Part shown: positions 42,701 to 52,925 of the stretch, in pieces
How positions within the stretch are numbered: position 1 is the first letter of the stretch
Layout of the letters: each line of letters begins with the position of its first letter
Origin: DASZBR01 sp035943935
Lineage (GTDB): Bacteria; Pseudomonadota; Gammaproteobacteria; DASZBR01
Direction: 5' to 3'
Assembly: GCA_035943935.1 (NCBI GenBank)
Contig: DASZBR010000014.1
Coordinates: 1-57,889, forward strand
DNA: 57,889 nucleotides
Made by a program: the position numbers and the translations under genes
The notes under the pieces: generated by a model
What the model was told of the DNA's origin: nothing
The model's database searches: none
The model's input: only the letters and a program-made list of their open reading frames with translations

Positions 42701-45700
42701 ATTAAAGCTATTTGGGCAAATCAGAGCCAGCGTAATAAATATGATGAAACAGGACTGTTGTTATACACGACAGATCCCTTAGGTTTTAGAACCTATTTTT
42801 ATTACGATGCAGATAGACGTCCCGTTGTTAAAATCAGTGCGAATTTGTCTGTCGAAGAAAGTACGTTAAACAGTTCTGGCAAAGAAGTCGCTAACCGTAA
42901 ATATGCTAATTTCTATACGGGCGAATTAACGGGTGGGTTTATTACAACTGCTTTTCAGCAGGTACTGACTCAATTAGAAAGTCTTTTAGATCAAATTCAG
43001 ATTTTTGAACGCAATAAGCGTGATGAAGTGACTACCCATGTTGATGGAAATGGAAATACCACAACAAAAGACTATAATTATTTAGGCAAAGTTTCTGTTG
43101 AAGTCTTACCTGTGAATTCACAAAGCCCAACATTAGAAATAAAACACGGCTATGACACCCGTGGTAATGAAACGTCTACGACCAAAACAGATAAAGCACC
43201 AGGTTCTACAGCAGTACCTATTATTGAAACACGCGAATTTGATAATCCACTGAATATCGAAACACAACATGTGAATGCTATTGGAGGTGTATTTGAACAT
43301 GAACATGATCTACTAGGTAATGTTACCGTAGAGAAATCAGATGGTGTAATTCGCAATACTTATACGCATGATTTTCTAAATAGAGTAGCAACAGCTGCAG
43401 ATGCTGATAATAATACAACCACTCATAAATATGGCGCGGATCACACCCATACGGTTATATCTCCAACACAAACTGCGACATTAGTTTCTAACTTAAGTGT
43501 GTTTAATGATGTCGTTACAACGACAGACGGTGAAGATAATACGACTTCAACAGTACATACGCCGGATGGTCAAGTGTGTTCACAAACCGATCAATTAGAT
43601 AATACTACTACACAAGAATTTGATCTGAATGGTCAAAAAGACAAAAACATTGATCCCTTGTCGGTTGAAACTAAATTTAAATATACGGGTGTGGGAACAG
43701 TTGATCGGATACAAAATGATGCGACGGGTTTACAGCAGTCAGTACATTATGGACGTAACGCACAGGGAAATGCGACGGATACTACTGACCCGAAAGGCAT
43801 ACTTATCAAACAAGGCTTTGATCAAAATAACAATATAAAAACAATTACAACGGATGCAGCAGAAGGTGGCTTAGGGTTAATGCAAACGTTTGGACATAAT
43901 GCACAAGGCAAAGTGAATCGTATTGCACAGGGCGATACAACGAATCCTGATCAATATGTAGTCGTTCCTCAGATAGATGGCTTTAATAGAAACGTAGGAA
44001 AGATTGTCGACCCTGAAAATTTAAAAATAACGACGAGTAAAGCATTGGACGCAGAAGGGAATACGACAAAAATTGTAGACCCCAGTGGAAATATCACTCG
44101 AAATTATTTTAATACCTTGGGACAAAGACGATTCAAAGTGACCGCGACGGGTGGATTACGCGAGCGATTTTATGATGACAATGGACGTATTCGATATCAG
44201 CGTTTTTATGATAAAAAAGTCGATGTCACTGATGCAACGACATTTGATCAATTAAAAGTATTGGCAGCGACCAATACTTCATCACAAGATGGTTTACTGT
44301 ATTACTTCTATGATGCCAATGGCAATGAAAAATATCGTGTAAATAGCTTAGGCGCTGTAAGCGAGTCTATATATAACAATGCCAATCCTCAGAGAGTTAT
44401 TCGAACTGTTTTGTATTATAAAAATATAGATCCTAAATTATTAAATCCAAACTTTAAAACCAGTGATCTTGCAGCCATTATTAAAACCGATCCCAAAGAC
44501 AGAGCGACTTATTTTGTCCGTGATAAAAAAGGTCAAGCGGTACGAAAAATTAATGGAGAGGGTTATGTAACCGCAAATGTGTTTAATGCAAATGGCAAGC
44601 CCATTGTTATTACGCGTTATGCGAATAAACTCAATAAGCCTATTGATCCCAATCAACTTCCTCTAGCAGATCCCGCAAATGATCGTGTGAGCTATCTGGT
44701 CTATGACAATTTAGGTCGAAAGATTTTTGAAGTAGAAGCCATGGATGTAGATCAAAATAATGGTCGCGTGACTAAATTTGATTACGATGAAAATAACAAT
44801 CCCATTCAAGTCTGTAAATTCGGCGCTAAATTTTTAATTCCTCAAGATTATGATCAAATGGTCATAGCACTTAATGCCCTTGATCCGAAAAAGGGCACCA
44901 ATGCTATTGATATACAGTCTTTTGATAATGCAAATCGTTTATTTCAAAAAACAAATGCGGATAATAAGTTTGATCACTTTGAGCTGACTTCGATTGGTTT
45001 AACCAAAGTTCATACGAATAAAGCTGGAAATAAAACAGGACTGGAATACGATGGTGCAAAGCGACTGAAGAAAAAAACGTCTCCTACTGCCAAAGTCACT
45101 TCTGTCAAAAAATATCTCAGTGTAGAGGGTGTTATGACATTAACGCCTACACAAACTGATCTTGCTGTTGAAGAAACAACAGATTATTACCCAAACGGAA
45201 AAATTCAGAAAGTAACGAAAGGGTCCAATACAGATAATCCTCGCGCACAAAATTTTACTTATGATGGAAGCAATCAACTTGCCTCTACAAAAATCGAAGG
45301 TGTGGAGATCGATGATCCCAAAAAAGACAGTAGTTATTTCGCTTCTCCAACAGAAACGCAAAACATTGAAACGCATTGTGTAAATAATGCCAAGAATCTA
45401 AAAGTCGCTGAACAAAACGAAAATGGATTGTGGGCTTTTACGGTTTATAACTCTGAAGGAAAAGAAGTTTATCTGATTGGCACAGATGGTTCAGTACATC
45501 AAAAAGTACGTAATACTTTTCAAGAAGTTGTGGGAGATATGCTTTTTGCAGAAGCAACAACCTTAGATTTATCGAAATATATTACTACAGGCATTCCCTT
45601 AGCAGATATCGAAAACGATATGGCGCCGAAACGAAAAAATCTGAAGAACCGAGCGAATCGTTATACCAAAGACAATGTTGGAAATACCATTGTTGCAGAA

Positions 45701-48700
45701 ACCGGCGGGCCTGTTGTTTATTATGCATTAGTGAAAGGGGCGCCTACGTATGGAATGGCAACGCCTGTCGCAAACTTACAATACAACGCTTTTCGTGAAC
45801 AAACTGCGCGATCGACACTGCAATATCCGACAGATGATGGAAAAGGCGTGTGGTCAGATTTATTTTATTGGCGTGATCGTGTGGGTAACACACTCGCACA
45901 ATTTAATACAAACGGTCGTGTTGATGCCTATGCTTATGATGATGCTTTTCATAAATATACAAAATTAAATAAATGGGGCGGACAGCTTAAGCAAAGACCC
46001 ACCGCTGCAACGACGTATTCAGAATTGATGAGTTATTACCAACAAGATCCGAATACGCCTGATCAAAAATTTGAAAGAGACTACGATATTTTAGCGCGTA
46101 CCACTGCTGATCGTCAGTTAGAGGTTGTTGTTCAAGTTCCTGTTATTGCTCCTGTCTCTGGAGTGCCTTCTCTTCAAAGTCTTCCGCCTAAAACATTGGA
46201 AACAAGTTATCAGTGGGATGCCATGGATAATAAAGTCATGACGACATTTTCAAACGGTTCAAGAGCGTGTGTGTATTTTGATGTGCGTAATCTCAAAGTT
46301 GCTGAAACCGATGTGACGAGAACCAGTCAAGATCAGAATGGTGCGCAGATACAAGTCACGCCATTAACTTATTTTTATCCGGATGCATATGGACAATCGA
46401 CAGCACAAACAAGATTTAAATTAGGCACGACATGGGCGTATCCGAGTGTATTTCCTTTGCCGATTGCATTAAGTCCAGAAGATCAACAAACCGTTAAATT
46501 ATTTGATATTCGAGGCTTGCCTGGATTTACGCAAGATGGTGAAAGTCGTGTAACAGGTCACACATTTACGCCAACGCGTAAAATTGGCCGAAATTTTCAT
46601 TATTTAACCGATCCTGATCTCACACTTCATGTTGATGATACGCGTTATACCTATGGTCTTAATGATCAACCTGAAGTTGAGCAGCGTAATAGAGATAACA
46701 AAGTTAAGTTGACCAAATTAAGCGGCTACAACATGTTCAGTGAGATTGAAAAAGCGGGTTATATTAATGAACAGGGCCAGCTTCTATATCCGGAATTATA
46801 TGATCGTGATGTGACGGGTAAAATTTGGAGAACCAATACAAAGACCGGTGCGTGGAAACTGAAGCTTCGCAATCTAGCTGGTTATGAATGTTTATCTGCG
46901 GATTCAGTACTGGATAATTATATTGCTAGTCTTGCTTATGCGGATCTTCCGACTATTTTGGCAACAGCGGATTTTAATACGCTTGAGCGCAAACAAACAG
47001 AGCGTGATTTAGGAAATCGGGCGATTACAACTGTTGCACCGATGTATGAAATTCTGGATCCGAATAAACCACAAAATATTATTACCAATGCTGTTGTTGG
47101 AAATAATTACCCCAAATTAGGGGCGACGAGTATTTCATGGCAGCCTTCAATCGTTGGAACCTGTGTGCCGGTATTTACGATCTGGCCTATCGGCAGTCCT
47201 GAAGAAACTGAAACGCTAACGATTAACTATGACAATAATCAGTTTGGTGTTGATGTCTCTGCATTTCTCACAGATGTCTATGCGTATCAAATTAATTATT
47301 ATTTGCGCGATCAAAACGGTGGTCCATCAGCATTATTAAAATATCAAGGTAATGGTGTGGTTCAATGCGATACGGGTCATACCAATGGTAGTCAGCGATT
47401 AGTCGTTGATGTCAAAAATGACAGTAGTATTGTATTAACAGGTAATACAACTAATCTTACCGCCATAAAATTATTTCAAAATAATCTTCAAGTAGGACCA
47501 GATATTGAGGTTCCACCAAATCGAACAATTGATTTAAGTAAATTAGCCTCAGGAACTTATACGATTCAACCGGTTGTGACGGGTCAACAAGACTTACCGC
47601 AAACATTACCATTTACTATTCATACACCCATTCCATCGGCAACGCCGCTTTCGTTGGAATTGGACTCGACCTTTGAGTTGAAATATTTGTATCAAGCTCA
47701 GAAAGCAGCCTACATGCTTGAGTTGGATTGGGCTATCTCAGAAAGTAGTTATAATAATCTTCCTGTCGAAGTGACTATTGAATATACGATCGGCAATAGC
47801 GAGTCAGCGTTTTACACGACTACTGTTACGCGTAAGACAGATTTGGGTGAATATAAAGACAGCAAAGGTAATCCTGTTTTTGCAAACATTGCCATTCCGC
47901 TTGCATCAGGCGTTGATCCTACAAAGACGCCAATCACGATTAAAAACTTAACCGTTGCTGCAAAGTTAGACGATAAAAATAAAGTAACTATTTGTAATAA
48001 CTATCCATTCATTAGTGCATCTAATGGCGATGGTATTAATGTCATAAACGACTTGCAATTTTTACCTACGACAACGCTGTATATCGTCCCTGAAACACAA
48101 TTTACTGAACCGCCTGTTATAACTTATTTAAATACTAGTTCGGGTGTGCAACCTCAATGGAATGAGTTAAAAACGATTGGTATAACAGATCAGGGTGTGG
48201 TGGTGGATGTCACTGGATTTCCTGACGGAAATTATCCGTTTACGATCGGAAAAAGTTTTGAAGAATTACGTGCAGCGCGACGGGCAAAAACGCAAGCTGC
48301 AATGGCTGCACGCAAACCGGGTGAAAAATTTGAAGTAGCATTGCCAGACACTGAATTTACGATTGGTCATGGTTCACAGGTGTACACCAGCATTCCGTCA
48401 GATCCGCCACCTAAAATTCCTCAAACGCCTACGGTTGAACGTGAATATAATAATTTTGACAAAGTGACGAGTCAGAAGGATATGCTCGATAACGTAACTA
48501 CTTTTACTCATGATATGCGAAGTAAAAAAGTTGCAGAGATTGCACCTGTTGTGACAGTTCAACTGGAAAATGGTGACACCGTACAAGTACAACCTGTGAC
48601 ACAATTTGGCTTTAACGAACGTGGGCATAATGTGGGTACTACCGATGGTAATGGTCATACCACAGCGCGTATTTTAGATGAGGCCAATCAATTAGTTCAA

Positions 48701-51700
48701 AGGGTATTGCCTTCAGGGTTGGAAGAAAAAGAGCAAGTATTTGATGCGCTACAACGATGTGTTACGCATCTTGATTCTCGAAAAGAAAAATACACAATGA
48801 CATTTGATCGTTGTGATAATTTGCTTGCTCGTCAAAGTCCAAATGGGGATACGCAGCGATGGACATATGATGAATTAAATTCAATGAATACCTCCAGTGA
48901 TCCCGCGGGAAATAAAACATCTTATTTTATGGATATCAACGGCAATATTATTAGAACCGCTCTTCCTCAATGGGAGTCCGGCTTAACTTCAAACGCAATC
49001 GAATATGAATTCAGTTTGTTAACAAATCAAATGACGAGCCAAACTAATCCTGCGTCTTCATCTGTTGGACCAACGTCATTATTATGGGATCGCGATTATT
49101 TTGGTCGTTTGAATTCGCATACAGATTTGAGTGGTGCGTTTTTCCAATATCAACGCGATGGAAAAAACCAGGTTACACGTGAATGGAGCACGGGCGGTAA
49201 TCATGGTGAAACCATGGATCTCTATATTGAAACAGTTAAGCAGTACGGATATTTTGATCCGCCTTATTCTTATCCATTCCCGTATCTAGCTTCACTATTT
49301 AAAGTTGTAACTTCTCCCACGCCGAATAAAGACATGAATTATAGTTTTCGTCCCGGTGGATTATTACAGGAAGCTCACGAGGCGGTGACTGGAAAAACAA
49401 GTATTTATCATCACAATGCAGCCGGAACACAAATTGGTTTTGAAGTGTATCGCGACGGAAATTTAATGCGTTCATTAAGAACGGATTTGGATGCGTTGAA
49501 TCGAGAAGTGTACACGTGGGGTCCTGAAGAAATTATTCAGAAAGGTTGGGATAGAACGAACAATATTGTTTATCAGCAGGTGGTGTTAATTCCTCCGGGA
49601 AATGGAGGCAATACCATAGTAAATAATGGATGGAATTCACATGACGCAGATGACAATGTATTAATTTATGGTGGTGATTTAGTTAATAAGCAAATTGTAC
49701 GCGGCAATAATGGTTGGGCGTATACCTATCAAAATGGTTTGAGATATACCCAATCCTATAAGACTGTACTTGGGGAGTGGCCTTCACCCAATCGATCAGT
49801 CGATATGACAGAAACGTTAGTGTGGGATGTGAATAGTCGATTAGATACAACACAATCGTCGTTTAATTATCGTTCTCTCCGAAATTACAATAATGCAGGT
49901 CAGATCAATTTATTTCAATTATGGAGTGAAAATGGAGTAACGCCGAGTCAAACACTAAATACAACATATGATGGAAATGGATGGGTGACACAGCAAGTTG
50001 CGTGGAGTTCGGGGCCTAATAATTCAACAACTAATTTTAGTAATTTTGATATTTTTGGAAACCCGTGGTATCAGGAATCAATCTATACAGGAAAAAGTAG
50101 TGCGACGGATCGTTTAAATAATGCGTATGTGGGTTTCGATAATTTCCAACCGTCATTAGTGGCGGGAAATCGAACGGATGATTATGGGACGGGTGATTGG
50201 AGTGCTGCACAAAATTTCCTTACATCGACGGGAGGAATTGCAGGTCAACGTGGAGTGCAGGATAAACGTCCCGGTGTGCCAGAAAAATATGCGATAAAAG
50301 GTACGGCGACGAATTATTATGAAACCGATGCTTTTGGTAACATGTTAATGCGTTATGAATTCTATGATGTGGATCTGAATTTCTTTTCTTCGACAAACAC
50401 AGCTCGACTCACGAGATACTTCAGCAGTATTCATTGGGATATGGCGGGTTCATATGGAACAGATGTGACTCCATTACCCCAGTTTTTATGGAGTTATTTT
50501 AACGATGGTCACACAGCTCGACCGGGTGCACCGGGTACAGGACCTCAAACGTTTTCAAGTTCAGCTTTTTATAATGAAGGGAATAATGGACGTTCACCGT
50601 TTACGCTTGCCAATTTGCGTTCGCCTAAAGCTGGAAAAGGAATTGGTCTTGGTGGAATAGGTGGTTATGGCTCAGGATTTGGTGGTGAGTATGATTTACC
50701 TCCCTGGTTACGCAGACAAGCTCGGGGTGCTCGATATTATGGTCCGAGAGCGGATTTCAAAATTGGGCAAAAAGTAATTAATCCAGTGACAAATAGTTTC
50801 CCGCCATTAACGAGTGGAGAATATGTCGTCAATGACGGAGATACATTAGCGTCGATCTCGCAAAATTTATTTGGAGATTCGAGTTATGCGGGGATGCTGG
50901 GAACATCGAATGGCGTAACTGATCAAATGAATTTATCGGGAAGACGATTAAAGGTACCGGATTTTGTTCAATCGAAATTCAGTTCGAGTACGAGTGTTCC
51001 GTATAACCAATTAATGTCCTCGATAGTCGCGAATTTATTTCCTCTCATGAATACCGCCCAACCTCCGGACGATAATAATTTCTGGGAGACCATGATCGAT
51101 ATCGTTATTGTGGTAGCGGCGATTGTGGTGAGTGTTGTGACATTAAATCCTGAGATAGCGGGAGGAACAATTGCAGCTATGACTGCAGCAGAAGCAGCAA
51201 CGGCAGCAGTAGAAGCGGGAGTGATGGCGGCGGCGATAGCAGTGACAGCAGAAGTCGCAACGGAAGAATTAGAAACACAATTGGGCTGGCGTCAGCATTT
51301 TAGTTTGAGACATGCAGCACAAATCGCAGTGGAAGCAGGATTTGGTGCAGCATCGTTTGAGATGGGACCTTATTTGGCGAGCTTGAATATTGGAGAAGAA
51401 ATGTTGGCGGCGGGAGTGATGTCGACGACAGAACAATTAGGTGAAATGGGATTAGGAATGCAATCTCAGTTTGAGATTCAGGATGTTATTGAAGCGATGA
51501 TGGAAGCAGCAGTTCCAGTGAAAGCGCCATCGGTAACAACCACAGCGAGAGAATCAGCAACAGCTATTGCAGCAGATAAAGCAATGGCGAAAGAAATTGG
51601 TTCACTGGAAAACACAGCGGTAGATACAGTGGCGAGTGGAATATCAGATCATATGTTTGAAGGCCAACCAATCAATGTATTATCGATGGCAGAAAATGCA

Positions 51701-52912
51701 TTAGGATCTGCGATAGAAAATGCAGCAATTACGGAGTTTGCACCGCAGCCAAAACAAACATCAACCACTACTTTAAAGCCAACTGCACAACAAACAACAA
51801 TGGATGAATTAGACGATGAGATACATTCTCTAGAAAACGATATCAAAAGCTTTTTTGATCCGAGTGTAGTTTCACCGAATGCGCAGAAGGTAGCGCCGTC
51901 GGTAGCGAAGAAATTAAGTCGGCAGGGAATGTTTAAAGTGAGAAACACACCGGATGCGGAAGGAAATTATATTGGAAAAGGATTGGATTTAACTGATGAT
52001 CCAAATATCGAGAATTTTAATCCGAATGATTATGGAAGTAGTGGAAGTGCAGCTGTGAGTAAGATGCCGACTACTGCGACGAGTAGTACTGCGAGAGTGA
52101 TGCGAGTTTTAAGTGAAGCAAATAATTCTGATGCAGTGAGAACACTTGCGATGATGGATCCTGCCGCACAAGCTGGATTTAGTGATATTTTGGGTGCTTC
52201 AAGTATTGGAACATCAGGAATGAATCTTTCCGAAAAAGTGGGTTACTACACTGGAGAAGCTTTAGGTGCAGCTAGTATGCTGATGACACCAGATGGGCTT
52301 ATAAGAGTAGGAAGTGAAATTCATGAAGGGATGAATTTCCTTGGCGATCAGTTTATATCGCACGCAAGTACGTTTGGAGACGGGATATCATCGAGTGGTA
52401 TGATTGGCGGCGGTGGTGAAGATTTTTCTGCTACAAGTACGAGAAATTATCTTGACCAAAAATTTGGGAGAACCGGCCTACTTTTTGAAGATATAAATTA
52501 CAGCGGATATTCGACTGAATTACCAGGATTAGATTTTTCTTCTGCACAAAGTTCTTCTGTCTACTATGCTGGTGGTGAGGTTAATGGAGTAGGAACCAGG
52601 ACTCTTGCAAACATTTACGCACGTAACGCAGGAAAAGTGACAATAGATATGACTTCGGGTGGAAAATACCTTAATCAAGAAAATCTTTATGCAAGGATGA
52701 CAAGAGATCAGGCAGATGAAATATGGGCTAGAGCATCTTCAACATTTGCTTTTGGTGCGTCTGGTGTTGCTGAGGCAGTTGTGCCATCAACTATCCCGTC
52801 AACAAGTATTTATAATATTGAGCGTTTAATATTGTTCAATAATCCGAATGTATCAAATATTATTGAATTGAGTGATTTGCCTGCTGGGCGTATTCCGCAA
52901 TTTAATCGTTAA
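39713..52912 (+). CDS. Giant RHS/YD-repeat polymorphic toxin, 4399 residues, with LysM and variable tip
   Basis: The 13.2-kb frame is uninterrupted. There is no signal peptide, PAAR or TM segment at the N terminus. YD repeats (YDNLNRKIA, YDADRRPVV, YDNLGRKIF and dozens more) fill residues about 150-2430 and 2900-3650 and should form a closed RHS shell. Residues about 2445-2895 lack YD repeats and look like Ig-like beta domains. The usual DPxGL core end is absent. Instead a shared module begins at residue 3681 (DFKIGQKV): a LysM domain (about 3700-3745), a hydrophobic/Ala-rich region (about 3790-3870), a linker and a unique tip from about 4135. The last 100 residues contain WARASSTFAFGASG and NNPNVSNI, a pattern I recall from tips of other Rhs/CdiA toxins of unknown activity. 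Confidence 0.9.
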   Translation: MQQEITYPYSPITGNGLGTAYSSLSKIGSVLSQKGIGAASLVCYPNLSNGNLFFQDRILRIAQPNFALELGFVYNSQATDPTKAWRFAHKKFASLSANETVAVLEEADGHVTKYVKSGMYYYAEDSVNGTKFMRFDEATNFWILHDSSTGIVEFYDKDGLLRKKTDVEGRATTYEYTNGQLSRITTPALNNYEIRRDGNSVAIYDADHNRPLQLYTFDNQNRLLSSSTPDAYGINYTYKDNTALVNTVQQSDGTQIAFTFLNNTVQTITTGKSIDGNNDESSSATSTITYADNTHPNQAWIEDGINSRTTMIYDQHNDTTQVTRQNGYNLASAVTDNTIYTYHAQTGQLETITHPGAGIEHRDYDPKYFNLLKMRTEPNGQIARSVYITDSETIKKLCDIHYEDVALTKPVITRYVYEPIQDAGTVSLFLRFKISPEGRVTEYRRVPSNDPNNRNTVSERTYLDSLMKVNGETSPPLAAMEMWLKKQNPSRVSLKTYGYDSTGQINKITRFTDIDANGNGIVNAGTGVEDVYHNIFGNIEQTQIKTVTDIAITSQSYDDLQRVTRKVDALKNETKTEYLDHESQLRTTYANGKINLQQLNPRGLAVLEQASIDAIDKNAKPRNQEYLRDVGGRVVVTTLADKSQVYTYYDRQNRLGFTVTALGIVTEFRYDAQNRFNTKIQYAQKVAIKKLWISYPPKPGVPPDASQLIAELNKLDSTGNHVSYTFFDKSGREAYTVDAENFVTQYFYDNLNRKIATVAYATKLSDTDLAKLKTGVAITLPQDFTKDSCSRLFYDNDGLLIGRQDPAGFVTQFVRDAGGRIAGKVVYYAKATLDLTLSFDALLNAVSGAKKGVTLYAHDARGQIIAKLNAEGFYTEYSYSPNGLRLFAKAYANKPTGNFPSKPVPSDLDQATNYEYDLLGRKTKTHAPFNRDNEIQFDNMGNIISNKASDSTASKSTDGDHLRQTATQYDGWGQAVNKANVYVGQLLAQANGDPDKIKAIWANQSQRNKYDETGLLLYTTDPLGFRTYFYYDADRRPVVKISANLSVEESTLNSSGKEVANRKYANFYTGELTGGFITTAFQQVLTQLESLLDQIQIFERNKRDEVTTHVDGNGNTTTKDYNYLGKVSVEVLPVNSQSPTLEIKHGYDTRGNETSTTKTDKAPGSTAVPIIETREFDNPLNIETQHVNAIGGVFEHEHDLLGNVTVEKSDGVIRNTYTHDFLNRVATAADADNNTTTHKYGADHTHTVISPTQTATLVSNLSVFNDVVTTTDGEDNTTSTVHTPDGQVCSQTDQLDNTTTQEFDLNGQKDKNIDPLSVETKFKYTGVGTVDRIQNDATGLQQSVHYGRNAQGNATDTTDPKGILIKQGFDQNNNIKTITTDAAEGGLGLMQTFGHNAQGKVNRIAQGDTTNPDQYVVVPQIDGFNRNVGKIVDPENLKITTSKALDAEGNTTKIVDPSGNITRNYFNTLGQRRFKVTATGGLRERFYDDNGRIRYQRFYDKKVDVTDATTFDQLKVLAATNTSSQDGLLYYFYDANGNEKYRVNSLGAVSESIYNNANPQRVIRTVLYYKNIDPKLLNPNFKTSDLAAIIKTDPKDRATYFVRDKKGQAVRKINGEGYVTANVFNANGKPIVITRYANKLNKPIDPNQLPLADPANDRVSYLVYDNLGRKIFEVEAMDVDQNNGRVTKFDYDENNNPIQVCKFGAKFLIPQDYDQMVIALNALDPKKGTNAIDIQSFDNANRLFQKTNADNKFDHFELTSIGLTKVHTNKAGNKTGLEYDGAKRLKKKTSPTAKVTSVKKYLSVEGVMTLTPTQTDLAVEETTDYYPNGKIQKVTKGSNTDNPRAQNFTYDGSNQLASTKIEGVEIDDPKKDSSYFASPTETQNIETHCVNNAKNLKVAEQNENGLWAFTVYNSEGKEVYLIGTDGSVHQKVRNTFQEVVGDMLFAEATTLDLSKYITTGIPLADIENDMAPKRKNLKNRANRYTKDNVGNTIVAETGGPVVYYALVKGAPTYGMATPVANLQYNAFREQTARSTLQYPTDDGKGVWSDLFYWRDRVGNTLAQFNTNGRVDAYAYDDAFHKYTKLNKWGGQLKQRPTAATTYSELMSYYQQDPNTPDQKFERDYDILARTTADRQLEVVVQVPVIAPVSGVPSLQSLPPKTLETSYQWDAMDNKVMTTFSNGSRACVYFDVRNLKVAETDVTRTSQDQNGAQIQVTPLTYFYPDAYGQSTAQTRFKLGTTWAYPSVFPLPIALSPEDQQTVKLFDIRGLPGFTQDGESRVTGHTFTPTRKIGRNFHYLTDPDLTLHVDDTRYTYGLNDQPEVEQRNRDNKVKLTKLSGYNMFSEIEKAGYINEQGQLLYPELYDRDVTGKIWRTNTKTGAWKLKLRNLAGYECLSADSVLDNYIASLAYADLPTILATADFNTLERKQTERDLGNRAITTVAPMYEILDPNKPQNIITNAVVGNNYPKLGATSISWQPSIVGTCVPVFTIWPIGSPEETETLTINYDNNQFGVDVSAFLTDVYAYQINYYLRDQNGGPSALLKYQGNGVVQCDTGHTNGSQRLVVDVKNDSSIVLTGNTTNLTAIKLFQNNLQVGPDIEVPPNRTIDLSKLASGTYTIQPVVTGQQDLPQTLPFTIHTPIPSATPLSLELDSTFELKYLYQAQKAAYMLELDWAISESSYNNLPVEVTIEYTIGNSESAFYTTTVTRKTDLGEYKDSKGNPVFANIAIPLASGVDPTKTPITIKNLTVAAKLDDKNKVTICNNYPFISASNGDGINVINDLQFLPTTTLYIVPETQFTEPPVITYLNTSSGVQPQWNELKTIGITDQGVVVDVTGFPDGNYPFTIGKSFEELRAARRAKTQAAMAARKPGEKFEVALPDTEFTIGHGSQVYTSIPSDPPPKIPQTPTVEREYNNFDKVTSQKDMLDNVTTFTHDMRSKKVAEIAPVVTVQLENGDTVQVQPVTQFGFNERGHNVGTTDGNGHTTARILDEANQLVQRVLPSGLEEKEQVFDALQRCVTHLDSRKEKYTMTFDRCDNLLARQSPNGDTQRWTYDELNSMNTSSDPAGNKTSYFMDINGNIIRTALPQWESGLTSNAIEYEFSLLTNQMTSQTNPASSSVGPTSLLWDRDYFGRLNSHTDLSGAFFQYQRDGKNQVTREWSTGGNHGETMDLYIETVKQYGYFDPPYSYPFPYLASLFKVVTSPTPNKDMNYSFRPGGLLQEAHEAVTGKTSIYHHNAAGTQIGFEVYRDGNLMRSLRTDLDALNREVYTWGPEEIIQKGWDRTNNIVYQQVVLIPPGNGGNTIVNNGWNSHDADDNVLIYGGDLVNKQIVRGNNGWAYTYQNGLRYTQSYKTVLGEWPSPNRSVDMTETLVWDVNSRLDTTQSSFNYRSLRNYNNAGQINLFQLWSENGVTPSQTLNTTYDGNGWVTQQVAWSSGPNNSTTNFSNFDIFGNPWYQESIYTGKSSATDRLNNAYVGFDNFQPSLVAGNRTDDYGTGDWSAAQNFLTSTGGIAGQRGVQDKRPGVPEKYAIKGTATNYYETDAFGNMLMRYEFYDVDLNFFSSTNTARLTRYFSSIHWDMAGSYGTDVTPLPQFLWSYFNDGHTARPGAPGTGPQTFSSSAFYNEGNNGRSPFTLANLRSPKAGKGIGLGGIGGYGSGFGGEYDLPPWLRRQARGARYYGPRADFKIGQKVINPVTNSFPPLTSGEYVVNDGDTLASISQNLFGDSSYAGMLGTSNGVTDQMNLSGRRLKVPDFVQSKFSSSTSVPYNQLMSSIVANLFPLMNTAQPPDDNNFWETMIDIVIVVAAIVVSVVTLNPEIAGGTIAAMTAAEAATAAVEAGVMAAAIAVTAEVATEELETQLGWRQHFSLRHAAQIAVEAGFGAASFEMGPYLASLNIGEEMLAAGVMSTTEQLGEMGLGMQSQFEIQDVIEAMMEAAVPVKAPSVTTTARESATAIAADKAMAKEIGSLENTAVDTVASGISDHMFEGQPINVLSMAENALGSAIENAAITEFAPQPKQTSTTTLKPTAQQTTMDELDDEIHSLENDIKSFFDPSVVSPNAQKVAPSVAKKLSRQGMFKVRNTPDAEGNYIGKGLDLTDDPNIENFNPNDYGSSGSAAVSKMPTTATSSTARVMRVLSEANNSDAVRTLAMMDPAAQAGFSDILGASSIGTSGMNLSEKVGYYTGEALGAASMLMTPDGLIRVGSEIHEGMNFLGDQFISHASTFGDGISSSGMIGGGGEDFSATSTRNYLDQKFGRTGLLFEDINYSGYSTELPGLDFSSAQSSSVYYAGGEVNGVGTRTLANIYARNAGKVTIDMTSGGKYLNQENLYARMTRDQADEIWARASSTFAFGASGVAEAVVPSTIPSTSIYNIERLILFNNPNVSNIIELSDLPAGRIPQFNR
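50753..52100 (+). repeat. C-terminal toxin module, copy 1 (inside the RHS gene)
   Basis: Starts at GATTTCAAAATTGGGCAAAA and runs to about the codons for GVSKxPTTxATSS. It is repeated at 54238-55596 and, without its first 360 bp or so, at 56600-57889. Identity is high in the central 51180-51780 part, with long stretches the same. Divergence after this block marks the switch to unrelated toxin tips. Confidence 0.9.
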
Positions 52913-52925
52913 CTGAGGAAAGACT

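Noticed and set aside
39713..52912. The giant gene as a fusion produced by misassembly of YD repeats
   Set aside because: The frame stays open over 13.2 kb, the repeats are diverged and not identical blocks, and a unique non-repeat insert lies in the middle; collapse or expansion of identical repeats is not evident, though long-read confirmation would settle it.
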